DNA of 64,000 nucleotides from Levilactobacillus mulengensis (GCF_003946045.1 NZ_RHNW01000001.1:372001-436000), one strand, 5' to 3'; counted from the first letter of the stretch, positions 36,860 to 47,327 are shown. Numbers and translations: made by a program. Notes: generated by a model from the letters alone, not told the origin.

Positions 36860-37001
36860 AGAAAAAGGAACCTCCTAAGTTAATTATCGATCAACACTGC
36901 ATGAATTCGCTTTTTCTCCTAATTATTTTTCAGTTTACCACATTTACTAGGGGTTGAAAAAGCCTTATTGACGCTTTTTATACAATGCAATCAAAATGAA
37001 A

Positions 37002-37859
37002 TTATTTTTTGAACGGGTACGAGTACGCCCCGACTTCCAAATTGACCACACCCTTTTGTTTCAGCTTGGCCGCAATGCCTGGATAATAGGCCATTTTCTT
37101 GGCGAAACTAGGGATGCTAGCATACACCTCGTTGCCGTCGTTCATGAATAAATGAACCCGGTCGGGGTTATCCTTGGTCGGTGATGCTTGAATCTCACTG
37201 ATGCTGCGTTTGATTTCACTATCGAGCTTGGCGTACTGCAAGATCATTTGGTGAAGTGATTTGGCTTTTTTGAAATGGCCGTAGACCGGCGTGCCACTCT
37301 TGGGTTGATCAACCGATTGTTGACTCACAATACCATTTTCCAAGACCTCATAGTAACGATTTTGCTTCATGACGTAGCCCGCCGTAGCAAACTCAGTGAC
37401 GTGAACCGTGACCCGGTTGGGCTGACGGAAGGTAATGTCAACGGCCTTAAGTCGTGAATTACGCGCCACTGCTTTTTGTTGCAGGCGGTGTTCGTGCCCG
37501 ACAACCTGAAAGATTGAATCGCCCGGACGTACCCGGGTCGCTTGCTGAACCTGTTTGGCCGAGAGCGCTGACGCCCCGGTGACCCGCACCGTTTGAAAGT
37601 GGCTCAGGGGCGACAGCAGGTACACCATCGCCAGGATCACCACGGTAAAGCTCGTCAGTAGGATGCTCAGCCGCCGAATCAGTTTTCGGTTACGTTGATG
37701 CTTGAGTCGGGGCAACTTGTCCCCGATGCGCTTGGCCTTGTGCACCCACTTGGGGGTCTTGGCTTGCTTGCGCTTGGCCGCCGCCTGGGCTTGGTACTCT
37801 TCCCATGGCGTCATGGCCCGCTGTTGTTTTGACTCGTTGCGGTTCAGCCGAAACTTCAC
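37002..37859 (-). CDS. divIB: Cell division protein DivIB/FtsQ
   Basis: 285 residues from GTG 37859, with GGGAGG nine bases upstream. A basic cytoplasmic N-terminus (about 75 residues, KRKQAKTPKWVHKAKRIGDKLPRLKHQRNRK) precedes one membrane span LTSFTVVILAMVYLL and an external POTRA domain (FQTVRVTGASALSAKQVQQAT) and beta domain. It forms the FtsQ-FtsL-DivIC type complex at the septum. Between it and murG lie two cloverleaf repeats, which is not the usual tight dcw spacing. Confidence 0.93.
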   Translation of the reverse strand: MKFRLNRNESKQQRAMTPWEEYQAQAAAKRKQAKTPKWVHKAKRIGDKLPRLKHQRNRKLIRRLSILLTSFTVVILAMVYLLSPLSHFQTVRVTGASALSAKQVQQATRVRPGDSIFQVVGHEHRLQQKAVARNSRLKAVDITFRQPNRVTVHVTEFATAGYVMKQNRYYEVLENGIVSQQSVDQPKSGTPVYGHFKKAKSLHQMILQYAKLDSEIKRSISEIQASPTKDNPDRVHLFMNDGNEVYASIPSFAKKMAYYPGIAAKLKQKGVVNLEVGAYSYPFKK

Positions 37860-37911
37860 GACCGTCCACCTCCCATCCACTCACTAAAATTACTTATAAT
37901 CTTGTTTTTGT

Positions 37912-38096
37912 CATCGCCTCCGGGATGGTGAAAACTGAGCCGTGACGCTGTGGGCGAACGCCTGGAGCCAAGGAGCGGTCTCCAGGCTTACTTTGAACCG
38001 CTAAGGAACGCGTTTCAAAGATATCAGTTGCCTAAGCGGTAAACCGCTAAGGCAACTCCCACGGCTGAGCTCATTTTCACCATCCCTGCGGCTAAC
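37912..38096 (-). repeat. Cloverleaf intergenic repeat 17, subfamily B, between murG and divIB
   Basis: Outer GATGGTGAAAACTGAGCC with GGCTGAGCTCATTTTCACC; hairpins AGTTGCCT..AGCGGT/ACCGCT..AGGCAACT and GCCTGGAG/CTCCAGGC around CCAAGGAGCGGT. Confidence 0.9.
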
Positions 38097-38272
38097 ACAA
38101 GTTTAACCCGCAGTTGCGTTCGTCCATGTCGCACTGGACTAACCTGTTGTGTCGTTAGTCGTTCTTCTTCTTTTTCAGTCATCCGACTGACGATTGTCGA
38201 ACACTGGTGCAGACATCCTGGAGAATTGTTTCAGGCTAACACGCTGTTACCAGAAAAATTATCGTCCGTCTT

Positions 38273-38467
38273 AGTGACCAGAGGTGACCAGAGGTGGCCA
38301 AGTTGGCCCGCTGTGTCGACGTTCTAAGCTGAGCACTTTTCTCAGCTTAGAACACGGGACGACCTTGAAGACTGCTGTTTTTCAGGCTTCAAGTCGAGGC
38401 GGCACACCGCCCTTTGGCTGGCGCCGTTCCCCATAGCGGGCCTGTTTGATCCCACCGGCGGGAACGA
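38273..38467 (+). repeat. Cloverleaf intergenic repeat 18, subfamily A, after murG
   Basis: Hairpin TTCTAAGCTGAG/CTCAGCTTAGAA, 12 perfect pairs; CTTGAAG/CTTCAAG; outer GGTGGCCAAG against CTGTTTGATCCCACC (weaker). The left end GACCAGAGGTG is itself duplicated. Confidence 0.87.
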
Positions 38468-38500
38468 TACCCAACCGACTATTTCCTAAGTCCGCGTTGT

Positions 38501-39595
38501 TTAGCCCTGCTTCAGGGTTTCCACAACGTCTAAGACCCGGTCGGCGGCGTCTGGGACGCCTAATTGCTTGGACGCCGCGGCCATGTCTTGGCGTAGGCCA
38601 TCGTCGGTCATTAACTGGTCGGCCTTTTTGATTAAGGTCTCGCCGGTTAGATTCTCTTCGGTGATGATTTCCGCCGCCCCCACGGACGCCAGGGATTGCG
38701 CGTTCTTGGTTTGGTGGTTTGCCGTGACGTAGGGACTGGGAATCAGGATTGACGGAATGCCGTCAGCCGTGATTTCTGCCAGGCTGGTTGCGCCGGCCCG
38801 GCCGACGATTGCGGCGACCTTGGGCAGGACCTCTGGCATGTTACTGATGTACGGCTTGACGACCACGTTAGCGGCCACGTCAACGTTTTTTAGCTGTTCC
38901 ATGACGCCGTCGTAACGCTTTTGCCCGGTCACGAAGACCACCTGGTACTTGCGCTGGTTAAACGTTGGAATCGCAGCGACCGTGGCGGCGTTGATCTTGA
39001 GCGCCCCTTGGGAGCCCCCGAAAATCAGCAGCGTGGGCACGTCGTCTTGCAACTTGTACTCGGACCAGCTGAAGTGGCTGACCACCTCCGCAGCTTCCTG
39101 GGCCCGGGGATTCCCGGTCTTCACCATTTTGCTAGCGGGTAACTGGTCGAGGGCCGCGTCAAACACGTAGGCGATGCGGTCCACGTAGCGGCTCAAGAAT
39201 CGGTTGGTGATCCCAACGACACTGTTTTGTTCGTGGATCATCGTGGGGACGTGCAACCGTGCGGCGGCGTAAACCACGGCACCGGAGACGTAGCCCCCCG
39301 TGCCGACCACCACGTCCGGCTTGAATTGCCGAATCATCTTCTTAGCGGCGTGCACACTTTTTAAGAATAAGTAGATCGTTTTGAAATTTTCTAGGGACAG
39401 GGAACGCTTGAAGCCTTGGATGCGCGTTGCCTGAAACGGAATGCCTTTGGCTGGCACAATCGTGCTTTCCAGGCCCCGTTCAGAGCCCACGTACATGACC
39501 TCTGAATCTGGTTCGCGTTTCTTTAACGCCTTGATAAGCGCCAGCGCCGGGTAAATGTGGCCCCCGGTACCGCCACCCGATACCATTAATCGCAT
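38501..39595 (-). CDS. murG: UDP-N-acetylglucosamine--N-acetylmuramyl-pyrophosphoryl-undecaprenol GlcNAc transferase
   Basis: 364 residues. GT28 fold with [14 protein letters not shown] at the N-terminus, [27 protein letters not shown] and the UDP-GlcNAc site [13 protein letters not shown]. It converts lipid I to lipid II at the inner membrane face. The ATG shares a base with the murD stop (TAATG), so the two are translationally coupled; AGGAGG is within the end of murD. Confidence 0.97.
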   Translation of the reverse strand: MRLMVSGGGTGGHIYPALALIKALKKREPDSEVMYVGSERGLESTIVPAKGIPFQATRIQGFKRSLSLENFKTIYLFLKSVHAAKKMIRQFKPDVVVGTGGYVSGAVVYAAARLHVPTMIHEQNSVVGITNRFLSRYVDRIAYVFDAALDQLPASKMVKTGNPRAQEAAEVVSHFSWSEYKLQDDVPTLLIFGGSQGALKINAATVAAIPTFNQRKYQVVFVTGQKRYDGVMEQLKNVDVAANVVVKPYISNMPEVLPKVAAIVGRAGATSLAEITADGIPSILIPSPYVTANHQTKNAQSLASVGAAEIITEENLTGETLIKKADQLMTDDGLRQDMAAASKQLGVPDAADRVLDVVETLKQG

Positions 39596-40974
39596 TATTT
39601 TTCCTCCTGTTTGCCAGTTAACTGCTCAACGGCCTTGATAAACCGGTCACCTCTGACCTCGAAGTTCGGGTATTGATCCCAACTGGCATTGGCGGGCGAC
39701 AAGAGGATGATGTCGCCGGGTTCACTTAAATCGTACGCCACGGGAACCGCGGTTTCAACGTTTTCGGTCATTTTAATGGCAGAAATTCCCGCTTGCTTAG
39801 CCGTTTCAGCTAACAAATCAGCCGTCTGGCCAAACAAGACGATGGCTTTGACGTGGGCCTTGAAGGCTGGCAGCATCTTTTCAAAGGTGTAGCCCCGGTC
39901 CAGACCCCCTGCCAGTAAGACAACGGGGGCGGTGAAGCCCTTTAAGGCCATCTCAGTGGCTTCCATGTCGGTCGCCTTGGAGTCGTTGTAGTATTGCCGA
40001 CCCTCGGCCTCTAACACGTACTGAGTCCGGTGACGCACGCCACCAAAGGTCCGCAGTACGGCCACGATGGCACTGGTGCTGACACCCTTGATTTTGGCCA
40101 CGGCGATGGCAGCCAGCGCGTTTTCTACGTTGTGGTCGCCAGGAACCTTGATTTCGCTGGCAGGCATGATGGCTTCTTCCTTAAAGTACAGCACGCCATC
40201 CTTTTCGTAGGCCCCATCCTCGGACTGGTTGGTCCGGGAGAATGGGACGACTTGCGCCTTGGTGTTGCGGCTCAGGTCACGCCACTCTGCGTTGTCAAAG
40301 TTCACGACGAAGTAATCCTTGTCCGTTTGGTTCGCGGTGATTTTCATCTTGGCAGCCACATAGTTGGCCCGCGTCTTGTGGTAGTCCAAATGGTTGGAGA
40401 AGATGTTGGTCAGCACGGCGATGTGGGGATGAAATTCAGTCGTTTCGGCTAACATGAAACTGGAGACTTCCAGCACCAAGGTGTCGTCCGGCGTGACTTC
40501 CTGGACGACCTTGCTGGCAGGAATCCCAATGTTCCCGGCGTAAACGGCCTTGCCCGTTTGCCGGTCGCGGTCCAACATCTTTTGGATCATCGTGGTCGTC
40601 GTGGTCTTCCCGTTGCTCCCGGTCACGGCCACCAACTCGGCGTCAGCAACCTCGCCAACCAATTCCATTTCACCAATCACAGGAATCTTTTCAGCCAACG
40701 CCCGTTGCACAACGGGAACGTCGTAGAAGATTCCGGGGTTCTTGACAATGTAATCGTAACCCGGATCCAACAGGTCAGCGGTTTGTTCACCGGTAATCAC
40801 GGTAAACCCATCCGCTTGGAGATCCTGGGCATCCTGATTCTCAGCCAACGGTTTGACATCACTGACGGTGACCTGCGCACCCAGCCGCTTCAATAGGCGC
40901 GCTGCATTGACCCCACTCTTGGCTAGTCCCAGGACCAACACTTTTTTATTTTGATACGTCGTGATTTGTTTCAT
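39595..40974 (-). CDS. murD: UDP-N-acetylmuramoylalanine--D-glutamate ligase
   Basis: 459 residues. N-terminal [15 protein letters not shown] for UDP binding, ATP loop [13 protein letters not shown], central NHLDYHKT and C-terminal ligase domain with [11 protein letters not shown] and NDSKATD. Adds D-Glu to UDP-MurNAc-Ala in the cytosol. First gene of the murD-murG unit: upstream lie 800 bases with two cloverleaf repeats and the mraY terminator, so it must have its own promoter rather than being read from mraY. Confidence 0.97.
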   Translation of the reverse strand: MKQITTYQNKKVLVLGLAKSGVNAARLLKRLGAQVTVSDVKPLAENQDAQDLQADGFTVITGEQTADLLDPGYDYIVKNPGIFYDVPVVQRALAEKIPVIGEMELVGEVADAELVAVTGSNGKTTTTTMIQKMLDRDRQTGKAVYAGNIGIPASKVVQEVTPDDTLVLEVSSFMLAETTEFHPHIAVLTNIFSNHLDYHKTRANYVAAKMKITANQTDKDYFVVNFDNAEWRDLSRNTKAQVVPFSRTNQSEDGAYEKDGVLYFKEEAIMPASEIKVPGDHNVENALAAIAVAKIKGVSTSAIVAVLRTFGGVRHRTQYVLEAEGRQYYNDSKATDMEATEMALKGFTAPVVLLAGGLDRGYTFEKMLPAFKAHVKAIVLFGQTADLLAETAKQAGISAIKMTENVETAVPVAYDLSEPGDIILLSPANASWDQYPNFEVRGDRFIKAVEQLTGKQEEK

Positions 40975-41085
40975 AATAACCGTTCGCTCTCCATTCTTAT
41001 GCTTATGTTTTTAATTTTGTTTAATTGTGTTAAACCAGATTCGTTTCGGACCGGATTTGTTTCGGACCGGATTGCGGTGAATTTG

Positions 41086-41266
41086 CCGCCTGCGGCTGCC
41101 AGGACTACGCCTGCTGTGGGGCCGGTTCCCGCCTGAGAAGCGGGCTCCCACCTCAACTTTAAGCCGTGAAAGTGCCACGTCTCAAAGGTTGTCCCAGGCT
41201 GTAAGCCGGCAAGAAACGCCGACTAACACCCTCGACACAGCCGTCTCCGTCCTGTCCTCCTCCGGC
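41086..41266 (-). repeat. Cloverleaf intergenic repeat 19, subfamily A, between mraY and murD
   Basis: Outer CAGGAC/GTCCTG; closing GCTGTGG with GACACAGC; hairpins AGCCGGC/GCCGACT and a CTTTAAG..CTCAAAG stem with inner CGTG/CACG. Confidence 0.85.
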
Positions 41267-41486
41267 TCTTGATTGCGCGTTGACCAAACTAGTCGTTTAG
41301 CCCAATCAATGCCAGTAACTCTCTAATGAACGCCAGACTGGTTACCCGCTATAAATGGATTAACCAGCAAATGATACGGCGCAGCGAACCAATCCTGTTG
41401 GCAAAACCATCCTGTCTAGGTTCTACGGGCTAAACCAGTCTAACCAGCCACCCACCACACCAAACAAGCAGCCAGCCCATTTTTAG
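41267..41486. other. Spacer between repeats 19 and 20, nothing recognised
   Basis: No open frame with a ribosome site, no hairpin with a T run. Promoter elements for murD are not evident in it. Confidence 0.4.
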
Positions 41487-41720
41487 ATTCTCTGGCCACC
41501 GCCATTTCCGCGGAGCTGGACAGGTGCGAAACCCTGTGTCGAGGCTGTTGGTCGGCGATTTCTGCCGGCCTTACAAACTGGAACGACTTTGAGCCATTGT
41601 GCTTTCCAATGGCTCAAAGCGAGGGCCAAGACCGCCTTTCGGCTTGGCCCGGTCCCCATAGGGTGAGAGCACCTGGCCAGCGCAGCGGCAACCTAACACC
41701 GCCCGCCCAGCCAGAGAACC
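41487..41720 (+). repeat. Cloverleaf intergenic repeat 20, subfamily A with long outer stem
   Basis: Hairpins CTTTGAGCCATTG/CAATGGCTCAAAG (13 perfect pairs), GGTCGGC/GCCGGCC and GGGCCAAG/CTTGGCCC; outer CAGGTGC/GCACCTG and ACCCTGTG with ATAGGGT; farther out TTCTCTGGC/GCCAGAGAA. Confidence 0.9.
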
Positions 41721-41727
41721 TAAAAAA

Positions 41728-41756
41728 GGGCTAACCTGCGGCGTGCGGGTTAGCCC
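41728..41756 (-). terminator. Terminator of the mraZ-to-mraY operon
   Basis: GGGCTAACCTGC/GCGGGTTAGCCC hairpin, minus-strand TTTTTTAGG follows, 17 bases after the mraY stop. It ends the upstream half of the dcw cluster. Confidence 0.9.
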
Positions 41757-41773
41757 CCACCACAGTCGCAGCT

Positions 41774-42745
41774 CTACTTTGGTAAGATGACCCACAAGCC
41801 AGTAACCGCGGTAATCAACCCAATTCCCCAGAAAGTCAAATCAATCTTCCATTCACTCCACCCCTTCATTTCGAAGTGATGGTGAATCGGACTCATCAGG
41901 AAAATTCGCTTACCCGTTAGCTTAAATGAGGCAACTTGCAAAATAACACTCGCCGTCTCAATCACAAAAATCAGGCCGATCCACAGCAGGGACAATTCAT
42001 GATGCAACAGAATTGACACGGCCGCTAAGGCGCCACCTAAGGCCAATGACCCGGTGTCACCCATGAAAATCTTGGCTGGCTTGTGATTAAAGATGAGAAA
42101 ACCGAGAAGACTGCCGACTACGGCAAAACAGAAAATAACGATGTTGAGTTGGTGCTGGTCCCAGGCAACGATTCCGTAAGCCGCAAAAGCAATGCTAGCT
42201 AACCCACTCACCAGGCCATCGAGGCCATCGGACAGGTTCACCGCGTTACTGAAGCCAACTAACCAAATAATCACGAAGACGGCGTACCAGCCACTCATGT
42301 GCCAGTTGCCCATCCCCGGAACGTGCAGGGCCATTGGGAGTTGTTCTTGGGTGTAGACCCAGAATAAAATCAACGCCCCAACGATTTGTCCCAGCAGTTT
42401 TTGCCAGGCCTTTAAACCTTCATTTTGCCGATGGAACAGCTTGATGCTGTCATCCCACGCCCCTAAGGCGCCGTATAAAACCAGGATGAACAGTAAGATC
42501 CAGGTGGTAGACAGCACATGGTGTGGGCCGACGATCCAGCTCGTCGCGAGCGTCATTACCGCAATCGCAACAATGAATAACAGGCCACCCATGGTTGGGG
42601 TCCCTGATTTCTTTTCGTGCCACGTGGGGCCCTCTTCACGAATCATTTGGCCTTCGTGCCGCGCCCGGAAGTACCGGATCAATGACGGCATAAACGCCGC
42701 CGTTATTACAAATCCACCCAACAGGGGTAAAATCACATTCATCAT
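41774..42745 (-). CDS. mraY: Phospho-N-acetylmuramoyl-pentapeptide transferase
   Basis: 323 residues from ATG 42745; the frame starts earlier at TTG 42757, which touches the GAGGA ribosome site. About ten membrane spans. Motifs: [20 protein letters not shown] (the aspartate pair), [14 protein letters not shown] and the carbohydrate-loop [14 protein letters not shown]. It makes lipid I from UDP-MurNAc-pentapeptide and undecaprenyl phosphate. 25 bases after pbp2x and followed by a terminator. Confidence 0.97.
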   Translation of the reverse strand: MMNVILPLLGGFVITAAFMPSLIRYFRARHEGQMIREEGPTWHEKKSGTPTMGGLLFIVAIAVMTLATSWIVGPHHVLSTTWILLFILVLYGALGAWDDSIKLFHRQNEGLKAWQKLLGQIVGALILFWVYTQEQLPMALHVPGMGNWHMSGWYAVFVIIWLVGFSNAVNLSDGLDGLVSGLASIAFAAYGIVAWDQHQLNIVIFCFAVVGSLLGFLIFNHKPAKIFMGDTGSLALGGALAAVSILLHHELSLLWIGLIFVIETASVILQVASFKLTGKRIFLMSPIHHHFEMKGWSEWKIDLTFWGIGLITAVTGLWVILPK

Positions 42746-42770
42746 TGTTCGACTCAATCCTCATTCTCTT

Positions 42771-44930
42771 TTATTTGTTTTGTTTCAACGTGACCGTGAG
42801 CCCCGCGCCGGAGCCGACACTAGTGCCAGCCTTGACGCTTTGTTTCGTGACGTACCCGTCACCGGACACGGTCAGTTTCAATCCTTCTATCTGTGCTAAT
42901 TTTACCACATCACCCTTGGACCAGCCGGTTAAACTTGGCAGCGCAACTACGCCACCGGTCTTCAGGAAGACCCGTTGACCATTATAGAGTGTGGTCCCCG
43001 TCTTAACGGATTGGCTCAACACTTTGCTCCCAGTTCCCAAAACGGTCACCGTGGCGCCGGCCTTAGTCAGTGCGCTTGAGGCACTGGTGGTCGACTTCCC
43101 TGTCACGGCGGGCATCTTGTTGCTGGCTGATTTGGTCGTTTGGGCATCCTCTTGAAGGGCCCGGGCCATGACTGGCTTCATGATCGACGCCAATAACTGG
43201 CTAGCGGTCTTGCCACCCAAGTGCGGTTGTTTCATGGTGATGTACATCACGTACTTGGGATTGCTAGCGGGCACCATGGCGGCGACGGAGTACAGGTAGC
43301 TGTCGTCACCCGACAAGTACCCGCTCCCATTGCTGACCTGCGCGGTACCGGTCTTGACGGCGACCCGCTCGCCACTCATTTTATAGTCGCCCCCAATACC
43401 ATAACTCTTATAGACGACATCTTCCATGTGTTTCCGAACCGCTTTAGCCGTTTTGGCTGAAATGGGGTTACCCACGGTCTTCGGCGAGTACTTGGCGACG
43501 GTCTTGTTGGTGTTCGGGTCGGTGACCTTACTGATGACGTAAGGCTTCATCATCTTCCCGTTGTTGCTGACGGCCGTCAGTCCCTGTAGCATCTGGAAGA
43601 ACGTAACCTGAATCCCTTGACCAAAGGACGTGTCGGCCTGTTCAATCGGCCGCTGGAAGGCAATGCTCCCGGACAATTCACCCGGCAAGCCGGAATGGGT
43701 GCTCTTCAGGAACCGGAAGCGGTCAATGTACTTCTTCCAGGTCTTGGCGCCCATCTGTTGTTCCAGGTGCGCCATAGCCACGTTACTAGACAGGGCGAAT
43801 CCTTTGTCATAGGTAATGGTTCCCCAGCCGGACGTATTCCAGTCAGGCACAATTTGATTACCAATGGCATATTTCCCGGATTGATAAGTCGCGTTCCCGT
43901 TGTAATTACCGCTGTCAATGGAGGCCGCCATGGTGAAGATCTTCATGGTTGAGCCGGGTTCATAGGCATCCTGAACCAGCGTATCCCGCCAAATTTGGCT
44001 GAGTCCCGCCTTGGTAGAGGCGTTGAAGGTCGGTCGCTGGGTGGCGGCGAGAATCGCACCGGTCTTAGCATTCATCAGGACCGCGTTCATCGAGTTGGCC
44101 TTGACTTGGTCTTGGACGCTGCTCATTTCCGTTTCCAACAGCGTCTGGAGCCGGGTATCGAGCGTAGTGTAGACGTTGTCGCCGTTCTTGGCCTTCTTGG
44201 ATTTCTGCTTGGTTCCCGGTAATTGGTAGCCGTACATATCCTTCTTGATCTTTTGCGAACCATTGGTCCCGGTCAGTTCCTTGTTAAACGCCTGCTCGAG
44301 GCCCATGGTTCCTGTCAGCGTGGTCTCCCCCGCCTTGTTGGTCTTCGACTCGGCCAATCCCACTAGATGGGAAGCGAAAATCCCATTGGGATACAGCCGG
44401 GCTTCCTGTTGAATAAAATTGACCCCGTTAAGATGGGCCTGTTGAATCTTCTGCTTAGTGGTCAACGAAATGTTTTGCCCCGCCGTGCCAAATTCAACTT
44501 GGAACGTGTTGCGATTGCTGGGGTTCAACGCCTTTAGGGCCTTCTTCTCGCTGATGGGTAAGTACTTTGCCAAAACGCGCGCAATTTTGGGCTTATTCGT
44601 GGCATAAAGTTTCTGCCCGTCCACGCCCCTTTGCCGCTTGTCCAGCACCACGTAGAGTGAGTAGACGCTGGTATCCTCGGCAATAGCCTGACCGTTGGCA
44701 TCATAAATCGTGCCCCGCTTGGCTTTCAGCGTTTCATTGGCGGTGTAGAGCTTTTGCGCCTGGGAACTCAGATTGACGTTCTGGACGTTCTTACCGATCG
44801 CGATATACGAAAAGCGGCAAACAACAAAAATAAACAACACGCAGATAGCGTAAAACAGAAACTGCCCAAAATGCTTGCGGTTTCTGCCGGGTTGCTGATT
44901 TGTCGTTTGACGCTCGTGGGAATCTTTCAT
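42771..44930 (-). CDS. pbpX: Penicillin-binding protein 2X, septal transpeptidase
   Basis: 719 residues. One N-terminal span (FLFYAICVLFIFVVCRFSYIAI), a dimerisation domain starting RGTIYDANG, and a transpeptidase domain with STMK (327-330), SSN (381-383) and KTG (526-528). Two C-terminal PASTA repeats follow (MPAVTGKSTTSASSAL and LPSLTGWSKGDVVKL). It crosslinks septal peptidoglycan with FtsW. The start shares a base with the ftsL stop. Confidence 0.96.
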   Translation of the reverse strand: MKDSHERQTTNQQPGRNRKHFGQFLFYAICVLFIFVVCRFSYIAIGKNVQNVNLSSQAQKLYTANETLKAKRGTIYDANGQAIAEDTSVYSLYVVLDKRQRGVDGQKLYATNKPKIARVLAKYLPISEKKALKALNPSNRNTFQVEFGTAGQNISLTTKQKIQQAHLNGVNFIQQEARLYPNGIFASHLVGLAESKTNKAGETTLTGTMGLEQAFNKELTGTNGSQKIKKDMYGYQLPGTKQKSKKAKNGDNVYTTLDTRLQTLLETEMSSVQDQVKANSMNAVLMNAKTGAILAATQRPTFNASTKAGLSQIWRDTLVQDAYEPGSTMKIFTMAASIDSGNYNGNATYQSGKYAIGNQIVPDWNTSGWGTITYDKGFALSSNVAMAHLEQQMGAKTWKKYIDRFRFLKSTHSGLPGELSGSIAFQRPIEQADTSFGQGIQVTFFQMLQGLTAVSNNGKMMKPYVISKVTDPNTNKTVAKYSPKTVGNPISAKTAKAVRKHMEDVVYKSYGIGGDYKMSGERVAVKTGTAQVSNGSGYLSGDDSYLYSVAAMVPASNPKYVMYITMKQPHLGGKTASQLLASIMKPVMARALQEDAQTTKSASNKMPAVTGKSTTSASSALTKAGATVTVLGTGSKVLSQSVKTGTTLYNGQRVFLKTGGVVALPSLTGWSKGDVVKLAQIEGLKLTVSGDGYVTKQSVKAGTSVGSGAGLTVTLKQNK

Positions 44931-45331
44931 TATTTGTTTACATTCCTTATTCTGGCATTTTCTAAAATCAAGCCTTGTTTCTTAGCAATTTTATCAAGCC
45001 GACTACGACTCTGCAACTCATTGATCTGTTGTTGCGCATTCGTGTTGTGGTTCTGCACGGTCGTGATGCGGTTATTGATGCTTTGCAGGTTATGTTGCGC
45101 GTTGGTCATGGTAATTTTGGATGACACAACACAAACCATCATGACGGCTAAAACCAAGCCGCAGGCGGTTAACAAGCATTTTTCGAATTTAGAAATCGGC
45201 AACTTTTGGCTGCTCGGATTGCCTTGAGGGGCGACCCGGGGCTGGGCCTGACGTTGCGGCTGTTCTATGTTTGGGCGTTGTTGGGGTTCCGGCGAAAGGG
45301 GAACCGCTTCAGCTAAATTGTTCTGCGCCAT
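44930..45331 (-). CDS. ftsL: Cell division protein FtsL
   Basis: 133 residues. Proline/glutamine-rich cytoplasmic part of about 60 residues, one membrane span CLLTACGLVLAVMMVCVVSSKI and an external leucine-zipper-like coil (NAQHNLQSINNRITTVQNHNTNAQQQINELQSRSRLDKIAKKQGL). Low sequence conservation, but place and topology between rsmH and the PBP gene identify it. ATG 45331. Confidence 0.92.
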   Translation of the reverse strand: MAQNNLAEAVPLSPEPQQRPNIEQPQRQAQPRVAPQGNPSSQKLPISKFEKCLLTACGLVLAVMMVCVVSSKITMTNAQHNLQSINNRITTVQNHNTNAQQQINELQSRSRLDKIAKKQGLILENARIRNVNK

Positions 45332-45373
45332 AAATAATCATCTTCCTATGTCGAATTAATAGATTTGGTAAGA

Positions 45374-46318
45374 CTACTTAATTTTTTCTAAAATTCTGAG
45401 CTTTGCGCTATGTGCGCGGTGGTTCGCCGCTAGTTCTTCTTCAGACGGCAAAATAGGTTTGCGATTGACTAGTTTGAAATCAGGTTGCAGGTTGTCCGGA
45501 ATCACGGGTAAGCCCTGTGGTAAATCAGGCAACGAGGAGTTTTCCCGGAACATGGTCTTGACTAGCCGGTCTTCCAGGGATTGGAAGGTAATGACGCTGA
45601 TCCGGCCGTTCAGATCCAGGAGTGAAACAGCTTGTTCCAAGGAGTCTTCCAGGGCCCCCAGTTCGTCGTTAACGGCGATACGGATGGCTTGGAACACCTT
45701 CTTGGCAGGATGACCGCCGTGACGACGTGCCGCGGCAGGAATCCCTTCCTTGATGATTTCAACCAGCTGGCCAGTCGTATCGATTGGGGCGGTTGCCCGG
45801 TGCCGTTCAATGGCTCTGGCAATCGGTTTGGCAAATTTTTCTTCGCCGTACCGGTGGAAGATCCGCATGAGATCATTAAATTCCCATTCGTTGACCACAA
45901 TCCAGGCCGTGAGTTTCTGGCTCTGATCCATTCGCATATCTAACGGTGCGTCGTGTTGATAACTAAAACCACGGTCCGCCTCGTCAAATTGAGGAGAGGA
46001 AACCCCCAGGTCATACAAGATGCCGTCAACCGCGGTGATTCCCCGCTGATTGAGTTGGGCTTGGATGTCCCGGAAATTGCTCTTGATGAAGGTTAATTTA
46101 CCCTCATCGAGGTATTTTTTTAAGTGTTCTTCGTTGTAGGTAATCGCCGTTTGATCTTGGTCAAACGCGTACAGATGACCGGTCGTCAACTGCTCAAGGA
46201 TGCGCTGGCTATGGCCGCCGCCACCGAGAGTGCAGTCAACGTAGATGCCAGTTGGCTTAATGGCTAACCCAGCCACCGCTTCTTTAAGTAATACCGTTAC
46301 GTGATGAAAGTCTTCCAT
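45374..46318 (-). CDS. rsmH: 16S rRNA (cytosine1402-N4)-methyltransferase
   Basis: 314 residues from ATG 46318 (GGAG seven bases upstream; a GTG two codons before overlaps it). SAM motif [50 protein letters not shown], and [24 protein letters not shown]. Methylates C1402 of 16S rRNA at the decoding site. Second gene of the mraZ operon. Confidence 0.97.
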   Translation of the reverse strand: MEDFHHVTVLLKEAVAGLAIKPTGIYVDCTLGGGGHSQRILEQLTTGHLYAFDQDQTAITYNEEHLKKYLDEGKLTFIKSNFRDIQAQLNQRGITAVDGILYDLGVSSPQFDEADRGFSYQHDAPLDMRMDQSQKLTAWIVVNEWEFNDLMRIFHRYGEEKFAKPIARAIERHRATAPIDTTGQLVEIIKEGIPAAARRHGGHPAKKVFQAIRIAVNDELGALEDSLEQAVSLLDLNGRISVITFQSLEDRLVKTMFRENSSLPDLPQGLPVIPDNLQPDFKLVNRKPILPSEEELAANHRAHSAKLRILEKIK

Positions 46319-46340
46319 AAACACTCTCCTTTCTTAAACG

Positions 46341-46772
46341 TTACATGCCAAAATCAATGAGATTTTCAGCAATATCGTCGAAGTCTTCTTCTGCCGTGGT
46401 GGAAAAGTCTTGCCACCGGTCGGCGCTCCAAATTTCAAAGCGATTCGCTACCCCGACAATCACACACTGTTTAGTTAACGCTGCGTGGTCGCGGAGGGAT
46501 TTGGGGAGGTTGATGCGGCCCTGCTTATCGAGCTCGCATTCCGTTGCTGCAGAGTAGAAGAACCGGACAAAGGCCCGGGCATCCTTGCGATTAACTGGCA
46601 AGGCTTTCAATTTCTCTTGCAGGGCTCCCCACTCCGGCATGGGATAACCGAATAAACAGCCATCCATGCCGCGGGTGACAACAAATTGGTCGCCCAATTG
46701 TTCCCGAAACTTGGCGGGAATGATCAGCCGGCCTTTGGTGTCGATAGAATGTTCAAACTCCCCCATAAACAT
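46341..46772 (-). CDS. mraZ: Transcriptional regulator MraZ
   Basis: 143 residues from ATG 46772 (GGGAG upstream). Two AbrB-like DNA-binding halves with [15 protein letters not shown] and [16 protein letters not shown]. MraZ forms rings and represses its own operon by binding short direct repeats upstream; matching repeats are seen at 46809-46833. First gene of the unit running to mraY. Confidence 0.97.
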   Translation of the reverse strand: MFMGEFEHSIDTKGRLIIPAKFREQLGDQFVVTRGMDGCLFGYPMPEWGALQEKLKALPVNRKDARAFVRFFYSAATECELDKQGRINLPKSLRDHAALTKQCVIVGVANRFEIWSADRWQDFSTTAEEDFDDIAENLIDFGM

Positions 46773-46808
46773 AGCCAATCACTCCCATTTGTAACTATCA
46801 CCAAGTTT

Positions 46809-46833
46809 ACCACACCCCCCCACTTTCTACCAC
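46809..46833 (-). promoter_or_regulatory. Predicted MraZ operator: three 10-bp-spaced GTGG boxes
   Basis: On the minus strand GTGGT, GTGGG and GTGGT occur with exact 10-base spacing, 37 bases before the mraZ start. MraZ proteins of other bacteria bind two to four short G-rich direct repeats at one-turn spacing. A candidate TATAAA lies just upstream (46848-46853). Confidence 0.72.
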
Positions 46834-46875
46834 AACGTTTCCGAATTTTTATAAATTTCCCCACAAATCTTAAAA

Positions 46876-46907
46876 AGGCCACGGCGAACAAGTGTTCACC
46901 GTGGCCT
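46876..46907 (-). terminator. Terminator of the DUF3397 gene
   Basis: AGGCCACGG/CCGTGGCCT with inner GAACA/TGTTC, minus-strand TTTTTAAG. It separates DUF3397 from the mraZ promoter. Confidence 0.88.
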
Positions 46908-46973
46908 AGCGCGTTTTACAACGCTTACTAAAAATGAGTCGATAACCAAAAAAATTAATATTTATGCATTAAT

Positions 46974-47327
46974 TTAGCCAATAACCACTAAAAAACAAGC
47001 GGCAAATCCAACGACCCAATACAGGTCCGTCAGCCGCCAGAATGTTCGGAAAAAGGTCGAGTAAAGTAACTCTTTGTTGTGAATCGCTTGTAAAAGCGTC
47101 ACAACGATACCAATGGCCATCCAGCCGATGATCAGCCACGGCAAAATCTGCCCCGCTCCCGCTGGAATCAAAAGGAGTGACGTGCCGATAAAGATCGGCG
47201 CCATCAGGTCCCACGTGTTCAATTGTGCTGGCCAGTGTTTCTTCAGCAGGCGCTTAACGCCCCGAATCAACAGCCAGCCGATGACTAGGATGCCCAGCGT
47301 TCCCGCCGGCGAGGTCCAAAACGTCAT
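46974..47327 (-). CDS. DUF3397 family membrane protein
   Basis: 117 residues with about four membrane spans (GTLGILVIGWLLIRGV, LMAPIFIGTSLLLIPA, ILPWLIIGWMAIGIVVTLL, LYWVVGFAACFLVVIG). I recall the DUF3397 family occurring just before mraZ in lactobacilli, which fits. Function unknown. Its own terminator follows. The start ATG at 47327 lies after GGGGGAAGTCGC. Confidence 0.78.
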   Translation of the reverse strand: MTFWTSPAGTLGILVIGWLLIRGVKRLLKKHWPAQLNTWDLMAPIFIGTSLLLIPAGAGQILPWLIIGWMAIGIVVTLLQAIHNKELLYSTFFRTFWRLTDLYWVVGFAACFLVVIG

